64,000 nt of DNA. Source: Planctomycetota bacterium (GTDB lineage: Bacteria > Planctomycetota > SZUA-567 > H5-PLA8). Position 1 is the first letter of the stretch; each line of letters opens with the position of its first letter. The translations under genes were made by a program, and so were the position numbers. The notes beneath the pieces were generated by a model, which was given only the letters and a program-made list of their open reading frames with translations, did no database searches and was not told where the DNA came from. Below are positions 1-7,593 of this stretch, piece after piece. The stretch lies in NCBI GenBank assembly GCA_027493525.1, contig JAOSKN010000002.1:1769326-1833325 (forward strand), written 5' to 3'.

Positions 1-22
1 CGCCCTCCCGCGCGCACGGCCG

Positions 23-60
23 ACGGGGCGGGTCCTTCGCGGGATCCGCCCCGTTTTCTT
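23..60 (+). terminator. Rho-independent terminator of an upstream gene
   Basis: A 9-bp GC stem (ACGGGGCGG at 23-31 with CCGCCCCGT at 46-54) extends inward by four weaker pairs and is followed by TTTTCTT on the plus strand. The opposite strand has no U-run, so it most likely ends a plus-strand gene lying before the window and not the kinase gene that converges on it. Confidence 0.7.
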
Positions 61-88
61 GACGCGGTGGACGGGTACATGGCGGGGA

Positions 89-907
89 TCATGGTCCACT
101 CAACCCGCTTAGCCTGCGGGCGATGGCGCCGGCGTCGCGCGGGCGGCGGGACGGGTCGCGCTCCAGGAGCGCCTCCACCAGCTCGCGCAGTTCGAGGGGT
201 AGGTCAAGCAGCAGCGGCGGCAAGGGCGCGCGGCGCACGGCCTCCAGGATCGCGGGGGGCGCGTCGGTGTTCAGGCCGAAGGGGCGCGTCCCCGTGAGCA
301 TCTCGAAGAGCACCACGCCCAGCGACCAGAGGTCGGCCGAGCGCGAGATGGGCGCGCCGCGCAGGAGTTCCGGCGCGATGTAGGAAGGCGTGCCGAGCAC
401 GATCCCGCCTGGCCGGGTCGCGCCTTCGCCCACGACCGAACCGAGGTCGCAGAGGACCGCGCGGCTCGGACAGAGCATCACGTTCGGCGGCTTCAGGTCG
501 GCGTGAACGAGGTCTCGTGCGTGCAGGCAGCCCAAGGCGCCGGCCACTTCGGAGCCGATGCGCGCGGCCTCGGCCGGCGGCAGGCCCGCCCCAGGCGTCT
601 CTCGGAGCCGGTGATGCAAGGGCCGCCCGTCGAGGAACTCCTGGACGACGTAACAGCCTTCCTCCAGTTCCCCGCTGGCCAGGATCCGGACCAGATTGGG
701 GTGGCGCGTTTGCAGGCCGAGTGTGGCTTCGCCCAACAGCCGCTGGCGTAGTTCCGGATAGCGGGGATCGCCGCGGGGCACGAACTTCACCGCGATCTGT
801 GTGCCGTCCGGCTCCTGTATCCCCCGGTATACCTGCGTCTCCCCGCCTCGACCGATCCGCTCGACCAGGGCGTAAAGGCCTATCCTTTTAGGCGTAGCTG
901 AATCCAT
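89..907 (-). CDS. Serine/threonine protein kinase (Hanks type, kinase domain only)
   Basis: The 272-residue protein is essentially one protein-kinase domain without a membrane helix or sensory tail, so it is probably cytosolic. The glycine-rich loop is at about 18-29 (IGRGGETQVYRG), the ATP-binding Lys is K41 (IAVK) and the helix-C Glu is probably E60. The catalytic loop reads HADLKPPN (135-142), which keeps the catalytic Asp137, Lys139 and Asn142 but replaces the Arg of HRD by Ala. The metal-binding motif is DLG (154-156), not DFG, and GTPSYIAPE (172-180) is the end of the activation segment. A GAAGGAAGG ribosome site sits 5 nt before the ATG. It is divergent from the porin gene; its targets are unknown. 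Confident on family and probably active, although the HAD and DLG variants need testing. Confidence 0.93.
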   Translation of the reverse strand: MDSATPKRIGLYALVERIGRGGETQVYRGIQEPDGTQIAVKFVPRGDPRYPELRQRLLGEATLGLQTRHPNLVRILASGELEEGCYVVQEFLDGRPLHHRLRETPGAGLPPAEAARIGSEVAGALGCLHARDLVHADLKPPNVMLCPSRAVLCDLGSVVGEGATRPGGIVLGTPSYIAPELLRGAPISRSADLWSLGVVLFEMLTGTRPFGLNTDAPPAILEAVRRAPLPPLLLDLPLELRELVEALLERDPSRRPRDAGAIARRLSGLSGP

Positions 908-1044
908 AAGCGCCTTCCTTCAAAAAGGATACGCGGGCGAATTTCGGCCGGCAGCTCAGATTGCACCACGAGCTTTCCAATGTGTCTCTGTTAAGGCTTA
1001 GTATGTAACAGGTTGTGAGTTCTGAAGTTTGAAGAGGTTAGCTC

Positions 1045-1072
1045 TTGACGGGTAGGGCAATATCGATAGCCT
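1045..1072 (+). promoter_or_regulatory. Possible promoter of the porin gene
   Basis: TTGACG (1045-1050) and TAGCCT (1067-1072) are separated by 16 nt in the 251-nt gap between the divergent kinase and porin genes. The -35 is good and the -10 is poor, so this is a weak prediction from sequence alone. Confidence 0.25.
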
Positions 1073-1158
1073 ATTACGGCTTAAACCTGTGCAGATCGCT
1101 TGCGGCGGCACTTGAATGAGTGCTCAGGTGCATGTTGCAAGCCTGGGAGGGATTGAGA

Positions 1159-2790
1159 ATGCGGTTGGCCTCTTTGCGGGTCATGGTGCTGGCAATCGTT
1201 TGCACGCTGGCGCTTGGCGCACTGCGCGCCGGGGAAGGCGGGGACGTGACGCAGGCGGAGTACGACCAGCTTAAGAAGGAGCTGGCGGACCTGCAGCGGA
1301 TGCTCGATTCCACGACCCCCGTGGGTCCCCGGTCGAGCGCGGTGGACGAAGCGCTGGACAACAAGTACGGCCCCGACGCGCGGGTCTCGACGCGCGCCGG
1401 CAAGCTGACCATCGGCGGGCTGCTCCAGGTCTGGTACTACAGCATCCAGAACGACAACCGCGGCTGGGTGGATGCCGATCAGCTCGGGAGCGTGCCGGGC
1501 GGCGGGGCCTCCTGGGGTTCGAACGAGGTCAACGACAACGATTCGTTCCGCGTGCGCCGCTCGCAATTGCGCTTCACGATGGACATCACCGAGAACATCA
1601 CGGGCGTGGTGATGATCGACCCGGCGCGCGAGGCGACGAGCTTCCCGACCTTCCCGGCGAACGTCGGCACGAGCGGCAGCACGGCGCCCGGCGGGACGCT
1701 CTCCGGGGACGGGGTGGCGTTCACCAATCCCGGCGTCTCGGCCGTGGGCGGCCCCGGCGGCGAAGGCGTGTTGGGCCACGTGCGCAATCCCGACGTCCGC
1801 TCGGGCGGAGGCCTGGCCAACCGCGCGCTGGAAGACGCGTACATCAACTACCACGGCGTGATCCCGCACCACGACTTCACGGTCGGGCAGTTCCGCCGGC
1901 GGCTGGGCGAGGAAGGCACGCGCGACGACGCGCAGCTCGATTTCACCGAACGGGCGATGATCACGCAGCTCGCCAGCCTCCGCGATCTGGGCATCCAAGC
2001 GCACGGCTCGTGGTGGGACGAACGCTTCCAGTACTGGATCGGCGGCTTCAATGGGGCCGGGACGGCCTTCCAGCAGCGCCAGAACCGCTCCAACGACAAC
2101 GACGCGCTGGATTTCGTCGGCACGATCCTGGTCCGCCCGCTCTGGCTTGACGAGGACTGGGGCAGCATCGAACTCGGTTACAGCTACCTGGGCGGCCTGG
2201 GCGGCGAAGGGAGCACGCCGGGCCGCAGCGTCGCCTCGACCGCCGACGGCCTGAACCGGCGCGAGGTCTGGCACAGCATGCAGTACGCGTGGCTCTCCTG
2301 GCAGGCCGGCGGCCCGGCGCGGGGGCTCTGGATTCGCGGCGAATGGGGCCAGTACCGCGACCGCTTCGCTCCGAACGAACTGGCCTACATCCCCTCGGTG
2401 GCCGGCGGCGGGCTGACGGTGCTCGATCCGGCGCCCTTCACGGTGCAGGGCTGGACGGTCAGCGCGGGCTTCAAGCTCTCCGAGAGCGTCTGGGAAGACG
2501 ACGTGCCGGGCTGGGTCCGCCCGATGGAGTTCGTCTTCCGCTACGACCACATGAACAACCTCTTCTACCCGGACGATTTCAACTCGCTGCGCGAGATCGA
2601 CGTCATGGGCACGACGGTGGTCACGGCGGGGATCAACTACTACATCAAGAACCACAACGCGAAGATCCAGCTCAACTACAACTGGGTCAACGAAGAGGAC
2701 AAGAAAGATCTGGGCGTCGGCCCGCCGACGCGGCAGATCCGCGAGGTCCGCAACGACAATCTGGTGGTGAACTTCCAGGTCGGCTGGTAA
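1159..2790 (+). CDS. Outer-membrane porin, Porin_O_P-like
   Basis: A protein of about 543 residues with a signal peptide (MRLASLRVMVLAIVCTLALGALRA), then a short coiled coil (QAEYDQLKKELADLQRML), then a long region rich in aromatic residues and alternating polar/hydrophobic strands, ending in a Trp (FQVGW), as expected for an outer-membrane beta barrel. Repeated strand pairs with DFVGTILVRPLW-like and FVFRYDHMNNL-like segments recall the phosphate-selective porin O/P group. The start is set at 1159 because GGGAGGG lies 7 nt before it; an in-frame ATG at 1120 lacks a ribosome site. The likely role is passive uptake of anionic or other small solutes. The gene is monocistronic with a terminator after it. 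The substrate cannot be read from the sequence. Confidence 0.8.
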   Translation: MRLASLRVMVLAIVCTLALGALRAGEGGDVTQAEYDQLKKELADLQRMLDSTTPVGPRSSAVDEALDNKYGPDARVSTRAGKLTIGGLLQVWYYSIQNDNRGWVDADQLGSVPGGGASWGSNEVNDNDSFRVRRSQLRFTMDITENITGVVMIDPAREATSFPTFPANVGTSGSTAPGGTLSGDGVAFTNPGVSAVGGPGGEGVLGHVRNPDVRSGGGLANRALEDAYINYHGVIPHHDFTVGQFRRRLGEEGTRDDAQLDFTERAMITQLASLRDLGIQAHGSWWDERFQYWIGGFNGAGTAFQQRQNRSNDNDALDFVGTILVRPLWLDEDWGSIELGYSYLGGLGGEGSTPGRSVASTADGLNRREVWHSMQYAWLSWQAGGPARGLWIRGEWGQYRDRFAPNELAYIPSVAGGGLTVLDPAPFTVQGWTVSAGFKLSESVWEDDVPGWVRPMEFVFRYDHMNNLFYPDDFNSLREIDVMGTTVVTAGINYYIKNHNAKIQLNYNWVNEEDKKDLGVGPPTRQIREVRNDNLVVNFQVGW

Positions 2791-2814
2791 GCGCATACCT
2801 TCAAAAGCCGTTGG

Positions 2815-2850
2815 AAACGGACGGGCGGCGACGCCCGTCCGTTTTTTTTT
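2815..2850 (+). terminator. Rho-independent terminator after the porin gene
   Basis: A 13-bp stem (AAACGGACGGGCG at 2815-2827 with CGCCCGTCCGTTT at 2832-2844) with a 4-nt loop runs into nine consecutive T residues. It begins 25 nt after the porin stop codon. Confidence 0.92.
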
Positions 2851-2883
2851 GTCCCCAGCGCGCGGCGCAGGCTCGATGCGTAA

Positions 2884-2898
2884 ACTTATAAGATAAGT
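2884..2898. promoter_or_regulatory. Distal operator of the GntR-LacI regulator (ACTTATAAGATAAGT)
   Basis: ACTTAT-AAG-ATAAGT is a perfect 6-bp inverted repeat around three central bases. The identical 15-mer recurs at 3036-3050, immediately before the regulator start. Palindromes of this size are typical targets of GntR winged-helix dimers. Two identical copies 152 bp apart in one short intergenic region suggest cooperative or loop-forming autoregulation. The binding protein is inferred from position. Confidence 0.75.
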
Positions 2899-3035
2899 TA
2901 TGGCGTCTGGATACGACTTGAAGCCGGCCCGGCTCGGGTTTCGGACCGAGAAATTCCTCTTAACCTGAGTTGCCTTCGGTGTATGAGGCTTTTACAGGGC
3001 GGCCTGAAGGTCTGGCGTTCCGCACCTGGCGAGAC

Positions 3036-3050
3036 ACTTATAAGATAAGT
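3036..3050. promoter_or_regulatory. Proximal operator of the GntR-LacI regulator (ACTTATAAGATAAGT)
   Basis: This is the second exact copy of the 15-bp palindrome. It ends 14 nt before the TTG start codon and abuts the ribosome-binding GGAG (3053-3056), so protein bound here would block transcription of the regulator and of the overlapping secreted-protein gene. Confidence 0.78.
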
Positions 3051-3064
3051 ATGGAGATCGAGTC

Positions 3065-4192
3065 TTGGCCCTGAAGGTCCCGCGCGCTCCGCTGCATCGC
3101 CGCATCGCCGATCGGATGCGGGACGAGTTCCTGCGGGGCTTTCAGCCCGGGGCGAAGCTGCCTTCCCAGAACGAGCTGGCCGGAAGGCTTGGCGTGAGCG
3201 TGCTGACGGTCCGGGAGGCGCTTTCGGCCCTGGCCGAAGAAGGGCTGATCCAGCGCCGTCAGGGCAGCGGGACGTACCTGGCCGACCTGGCTCCCGGCCG
3301 GGACGTGGGCGTGCTGATCGAACTGGACATCGCGCATCCGCGGACCTCCTTTTTCTTCCTGCGGGTGGTCCAGCAGACGCGGCTGGCGTTGCGGCGGCGG
3401 GGCTATCGCGCGCGGCTGTACGCGGGGCACCTGCCTCCGGACGCGCCGTGGTCGGGCCGGATCGGCTGCGAGGAGTTCTGGGAAGACCTGGAGCGGAAGC
3501 GGCTCCGCGGGGTCGCGGCGGTGGGCCTCAACGCCGACGGGCCGTGGTGGACGCGCTTCCAGGGATACGGGATTCCGGCGGTGGGCGGCGGCCTCGGATT
3601 CGCCCGCCGGGTGCGGCTGGAGGACGGGCGGATGATCCAGATGGGCGTGGATTATCTGGTAAGCCAGGGACGCCGCCGGATCGCCTGCATGTCCTGGGGG
3701 CGCCCAGCGCCCTTCGTCGAGGCGCTGAAGGCGCATGGCCTCGCCGCGCGCCCCGAGTGGATCCGCTGCGACCTGCATCCGGCCTCGGCGGGCGCGGGCT
3801 GGGAGGAGCTTCGGGAACTCTGGGCGGGCGCGGGCGAGAAGCCCGACGGGCTGGTGATCGGCGACGACATGCTCTTTCTCGACGCGCGTTCGGCGCTCCT
3901 GGAACTGCGCCTGGCCGTGCCCGCGGAACTGACGATCGTGACGCACGCCAACCGAGGCGCCACGTATCCGGCGTCGTTCCCGGTGGCGAAGCTGGAAGTC
4001 GACCCCGATGCCTACGCCCAGGCGCTGGGGGACCTGCTCGCGGACGCGGTCGAACGCCGCCCGCGGACGCCGGAGGAACTCGTCGTGCCGGTCCGGCTGG
4101 TCGCCGACGACGCGACGGACACGCTGAAGCCGCGGACCCCGGTCGAGGCGGCCGCGGCGCGGCTCGCACCAAGGAGCGCAGGGCATGCGTAA
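3065..4192 (+). CDS. GntR/LacI-type transcriptional regulator
   Basis: A 375-residue regulator. The N-terminal winged helix-turn-helix (about 8-72) carries the GntR pattern PSQNELAGRLGVSVLTVREA followed by LIQRRQGSGTYL. The rest (about 80-355) looks like a LacI-type periplasmic-binding-protein fold for a small ligand, with the typical MGVDYLVSQGRRRIACMSW segment and a C-terminal half ending in LVVPVRLV. The start is a TTG 8 nt after GGAG; an ATG at 3051 is in another frame. It is probably a sugar-responsive repressor acting at the two flanking ACTTATAAGATAAGT sites. The last 8 bp overlap the next gene, so the two are co-expressed and probably translationally coupled. Confidence 0.9.
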   Translation: MALKVPRAPLHRRIADRMRDEFLRGFQPGAKLPSQNELAGRLGVSVLTVREALSALAEEGLIQRRQGSGTYLADLAPGRDVGVLIELDIAHPRTSFFFLRVVQQTRLALRRRGYRARLYAGHLPPDAPWSGRIGCEEFWEDLERKRLRGVAAVGLNADGPWWTRFQGYGIPAVGGGLGFARRVRLEDGRMIQMGVDYLVSQGRRRIACMSWGRPAPFVEALKAHGLAARPEWIRCDLHPASAGAGWEELRELWAGAGEKPDGLVIGDDMLFLDARSALLELRLAVPAELTIVTHANRGATYPASFPVAKLEVDPDAYAQALGDLLADAVERRPRTPEELVVPVRLVADDATDTLKPRTPVEAAAARLAPRSAGHA

Positions 4193-6014
4193 CGCAACGA
4201 AGCTCATCTGGCGCGGGCTGGTCTTGGCGGTCCTGGCCGCTGGCGGGGCCGGCGCGCGCGCCGGCGAGCCGGGCGTCGCATGCCGCTTCGGCGCGCAGGG
4301 GCTGGAGGGGCTGGACGTCGGCGGGCAGGCCTGGCTTTCCGTGGGCCAGCCCAAGGTCGTGCGCGCGGTCTTCGAGACGACTTCGCACGACGAGAACGGG
4401 TATCTGAAGTACGAATTCGAGACCAAGGCCGAGGAGGCCTCGGCGTCGGGCTTCGACGCGGCGAAAAAGGCCGCGCGCGCGGAGTATCCGTGGGGTTCCC
4501 TGGAGGTCGTCTACGCGCCGGCGCCGGGCCGGCTGGACCTGACGGTCACGCTGCGCAACGGCAGCGCGAAGCTGCTGGCGGACTTCGAGGTCGAGCTGCT
4601 GGGGCTGAAGCTCCCCGCCGTCCCGGCGAACTGGAAGAAGGGCAAGGTGCGCCCGGCCAGCGGGCTCGACAACCTGGCCGCGACGTGGATCGAGGATGAG
4701 GCCTTCAAGGCGGTCTTCTGCGCGCTGACCATGGACCCGCCCTCGCGCTTCGGGCTGAAGCCCGGCGCCGACGCCGAGGTTCCCCAGTACACGCTGATCT
4801 GGGCGGGCGGGGTGAACAAGGCCGAGCCGGGCGCCTACGAACTGAAGCCGCGCGGCGTGCCGCGGATCGCGCCCGGGGCGAGCTTCACCTTCGAGTGCAC
4901 GCTGCGGGCGATGCCGGCCGGCGCCGACCGGCACGCCTTGATGGAGGACGTTTACGAGCGCTTTCGCAAGGCCTACGGCCCAGTGGCGGAGTGGAAGGAC
5001 CGGCGCCCGATCGGGATGCTGATGCGTTCGAGCAGCTACAAGGGGCACAAGTCGGAGACGAACCCGCGGGGCTGGTTCTCGAACCCCAAGCTCGACATCG
5101 CGGACAAGGCCGCGTTCAAGGCCGCGGCGCTGGCCGACGCGGAGCGCTGCGTAAAGACGCTGCAGGCGATGGACGCGCAGGGTTTCGTTTTTTGGGACGT
5201 GGAAGGAAGCGAGAACCCGCATCCGATCACCTACATCGGCGATCCGCGCCTGGCGGAGAAGCTGGCGCCGGAGTTCGACGAGGTCGCCGACGCCTACTTC
5301 CAGGCGTTCCGCGACGCCGGGCTGGCCACGGGCATCTGCATCCGGCCTACGCAGGTCTACTTCAACGCAGAGAAGAAGAAGTGGGATCACGGGACGTGCA
5401 GCGACGGCGGCCCCGGGCGCGGCGACTACTTCCCCCAGCTCCGCCCGAAGGAAGTGCCCTGGTGGCGCTTCTACCCGATCGTGGAGCGGCTCTGCGCCAA
5501 GATCGAGTACGCGCAGCAGCGCTGGGGCTGCACGATCTTCTACATCGACACCAACGGGTCCTTCCGGCAGTTCGGCGAGGAGCAGAAGTTCGAGTGGATG
5601 CTGCTGGACCAGTCGGTGTGGAAGGCGGTGAAAGAGAAGCACCCCGAGGTGCTGCTGATCCCCGAACTCGTCGGCGAGAACTTCGCCTGGCACGCGGCGA
5701 ACTGGAGCTGCACGGCGGCCTACATGGAACTGGACCTCAACGGATTCGGGACGCACGAAGGCGTCCGCAGGCTGCTGCCCGGGGCGTTCAGCATCGTCAA
5801 CGTCTGCGACGGGGACTTCGCCAAGCACCGCGAGAAGCTCGCCGCGGCGGTGAAGGCCGGCGACATCCTGCTCTCGCACGGCTGGTTCGGCTCCCAGCGG
5901 AACAAGGAGGTGAAGGAACTGTACGACGAAGTCGTCCGGGGCATCAAGCCCGTGGTGGTCGAGCCGCCCAAGAAGTCGGAGGCGGACCTGATCCAGGAAG
6001 AGCTGTCCAAGTAG
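4185..6014 (+). CDS. Secreted protein with glycoside-hydrolase-like C-terminal half
   Basis: A 609-residue exported protein with a signal peptide (about 1-26, cleavage near ARA-GE). Residues about 30-260 look like a beta-sandwich. Residues about 270-590 have the pattern of a TIM barrel: acidic residues at strand ends in FVFWDVEG, TIFYIDTNGSF and LLIPELVGENF, which could supply catalytic and substrate-binding carboxylates. This resembles clan members related to GH31/GH36, but I cannot assign a family and the reaction is inferred. It overlaps the GntR-LacI gene by 8 bp, so expression is probably induced when the regulator binds its ligand, which may be a product of this enzyme. The C-terminus ends in a charged tail (KKSEADLIQEELSK). 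Confidence 0.72.
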   Translation: MRNATKLIWRGLVLAVLAAGGAGARAGEPGVACRFGAQGLEGLDVGGQAWLSVGQPKVVRAVFETTSHDENGYLKYEFETKAEEASASGFDAAKKAARAEYPWGSLEVVYAPAPGRLDLTVTLRNGSAKLLADFEVELLGLKLPAVPANWKKGKVRPASGLDNLAATWIEDEAFKAVFCALTMDPPSRFGLKPGADAEVPQYTLIWAGGVNKAEPGAYELKPRGVPRIAPGASFTFECTLRAMPAGADRHALMEDVYERFRKAYGPVAEWKDRRPIGMLMRSSSYKGHKSETNPRGWFSNPKLDIADKAAFKAAALADAERCVKTLQAMDAQGFVFWDVEGSENPHPITYIGDPRLAEKLAPEFDEVADAYFQAFRDAGLATGICIRPTQVYFNAEKKKWDHGTCSDGGPGRGDYFPQLRPKEVPWWRFYPIVERLCAKIEYAQQRWGCTIFYIDTNGSFRQFGEEQKFEWMLLDQSVWKAVKEKHPEVLLIPELVGENFAWHAANWSCTAAYMELDLNGFGTHEGVRRLLPGAFSIVNVCDGDFAKHREKLAAAVKAGDILLSHGWFGSQRNKEVKELYDEVVRGIKPVVVEPPKKSEADLIQEELSK

Positions 6015-6148
6015 CCGCGCGCGCCGTGGTCCTGCTGCGCCGGCCGCGGATGGTCTTGATGTCCGCGGGCGCATCGCACATACTTCGACTTCCCCCTATC
6101 CCGCAGGCGGCCGGGCGCAGGCTCCCGGCCGCGTGAGGAGTCGCAGGC

Positions 6149-7321
6149 ATGAGCGTAGCGCCCGGCGTACCGCTCCTGGATCTGAAAGCCCAGTACGCGC
6201 AGCTCAAGCCCGAACTCGACGCGGCCCTGGCGCGGGTCGTGGAGAGCCAATACTTCATCCTGGGCGAGGAAGTCGACGCGCTGGAACGCGAACTCGGCGA
6301 GTACCTGGGCGTTCCGCACGCGATCGGGTGCGCGTCGGGTTCCGACGCGATCCTGCTGGCCTTGATGGCGCTGGATCTCGGGCGCGGCGACGAGGTGCTC
6401 TGCCCGACGTACACCTTCTTCGCGACCGCCGGCTACGTCGTCCGCGCCGGGGCCAAGCCGGTCTTCGCCGACATCGACCCGGTCACGTACAACCTCGATC
6501 CGGTCTCCGCGCGCGAGGCCGCGGGGCGCGCGGCGAAGTTGAAGGCGCTCCTGCCGGTGCACCTCTACGGGCAATGCGCGGACCTGGCGGCGCTGGAGGC
6601 CCTTGCCGCCTCGCGCGGCGTGCCGCTGATCGAGGATGCCGCGCAGGCCATCGGGAGCCGCGACGCGAAAGGGCGCAGCGCCGGTGCCGTCGGGGCGCTT
6701 GGGTGCTTCAGCTTTTTTCCGACCAAGAACCTTGGGGGATTCGGCGACGGCGGGCTGGTGACGACCGCCGACGCCGGGCTGGCGGAGAAGCTCCGCGTGC
6801 TGCGCGTGCACGGGAGCAAGCCCAAGTATTACCATCACGTCGTGGGGGTGAACTCGCGGCTGGACGCGCTCCAGGCGGCGGTGCTGCGCGTGAAGCTGAA
6901 GTACCTCGAGGCGTGGCACGCCGCGCGCGCGCGGAACGCGGCGGCCTACGACCGGCGCTTCAAGGCGGCCGGGGCGCGGAGCAGCGCCGAGCCGCTAGAG
7001 GGCGGAGGGTTTCCGCTGCGCTTCCCGCACGCGCCGGCCGCGCCCGCGCGGCATATCTACAATCAGTACGTGATCCGGGTGCCGGCCGAGCGCCGCGACG
7101 CCCTGCGCGCGAGCCTGACCGAGCGGCGCATCGGCACGGAGATCTACTATCCGGTTCCGCTCCATTTGCAGCAGTGCTTCGCCGGGTTGGGCTACAAGGA
7201 AGGCCGGTTCCCGCAGGCCGAGCGCGCGGCCCGCGAGACGCTGGCCCTGCCGATCTATCCCGAATTGAGCGCCGCGCAGATCGAACAGGTGGCGACGGCG
7301 ATCGTGGAGTTCCTCAAGTAG
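6149..7321 (+). CDS. DegT/DnrJ/EryC1/StrS-family aminotransferase
   Basis: A 390-residue PLP-dependent enzyme of the sugar aminotransferase family, which makes amino sugars from keto-sugar nucleotides for surface glycans or glycoconjugates. Visible signatures are LDLKAQYAQLKPELDAAL at the N-terminus, the cofactor-binding GCASGSDAILLAL, the LIEDAAQAIGS segment with the PLP-contacting Asp, and SFFPTKNLGGFGDGG with the Schiff-base Lys. GAGGAG lies 8 nt before the ATG. It stands alone, 134 nt after the secreted hydrolase-like gene and before the VIT/VWA gene, so its sugar substrate is not indicated by context. Length is normal for the family. Confidence 0.92.
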   Translation: MSVAPGVPLLDLKAQYAQLKPELDAALARVVESQYFILGEEVDALERELGEYLGVPHAIGCASGSDAILLALMALDLGRGDEVLCPTYTFFATAGYVVRAGAKPVFADIDPVTYNLDPVSAREAAGRAAKLKALLPVHLYGQCADLAALEALAASRGVPLIEDAAQAIGSRDAKGRSAGAVGALGCFSFFPTKNLGGFGDGGLVTTADAGLAEKLRVLRVHGSKPKYYHHVVGVNSRLDALQAAVLRVKLKYLEAWHAARARNAAAYDRRFKAAGARSSAEPLEGGGFPLRFPHAPAAPARHIYNQYVIRVPAERRDALRASLTERRIGTEIYYPVPLHLQQCFAGLGYKEGRFPQAERAARETLALPIYPELSAAQIEQVATAIVEFLK

Positions 7322-7449
7322 CCCCTCGGCCCGCCGGGCGCAGGTTCTTAGAGCCTCTTTCCAAGAATCTTTCGAATTCCTGTCCCGCGCCCGCGCGCGC
7401 GCCGTCCGAAGCCTTGGGTCGAACTCTATCTCCGAGCGGAGGAACGCGC

Positions 7450-7593
7450 ATGACACGCCGCCTGCCGATCGCGGTACTTCTTGCCATGTCGTCGGTTGCG
7501 ATTGTCGCGGAAGAACTGCAACCCGCGCCCGAGCAGGCCCCCAGGCGGGGCTGGTGGGCCGGAAGATGGTCGAGAATCAGCGGAACCGGGCCC
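7450..7593 (+). other. Signal-peptide leader of the VIT/VWA gene in a different frame
   Basis: An ATG at 7450 with an excellent ribosome site (GGAGG at 7438-7442, 7-nt spacer) opens 47 codons starting MTRRLPIAVLLAMSSVAIVA, a convincing export signal, then stops at 7593. The large VIT/VWA reading frame continues in a frame that a single added base would join, for example in the C5 run at 7538-7542 or the G4 run at 7547-7550. I read this as the true start of the downstream gene, broken by a one-base loss in the genome or in the assembly. Confidence 0.65.

Noticed and set aside
1081-2796. Long minus-strand open frame over the porin gene
   Set aside because: GC-rich shadow of the porin: no motif, Arg/Ala/His-rich, and antisense to a convincing gene.
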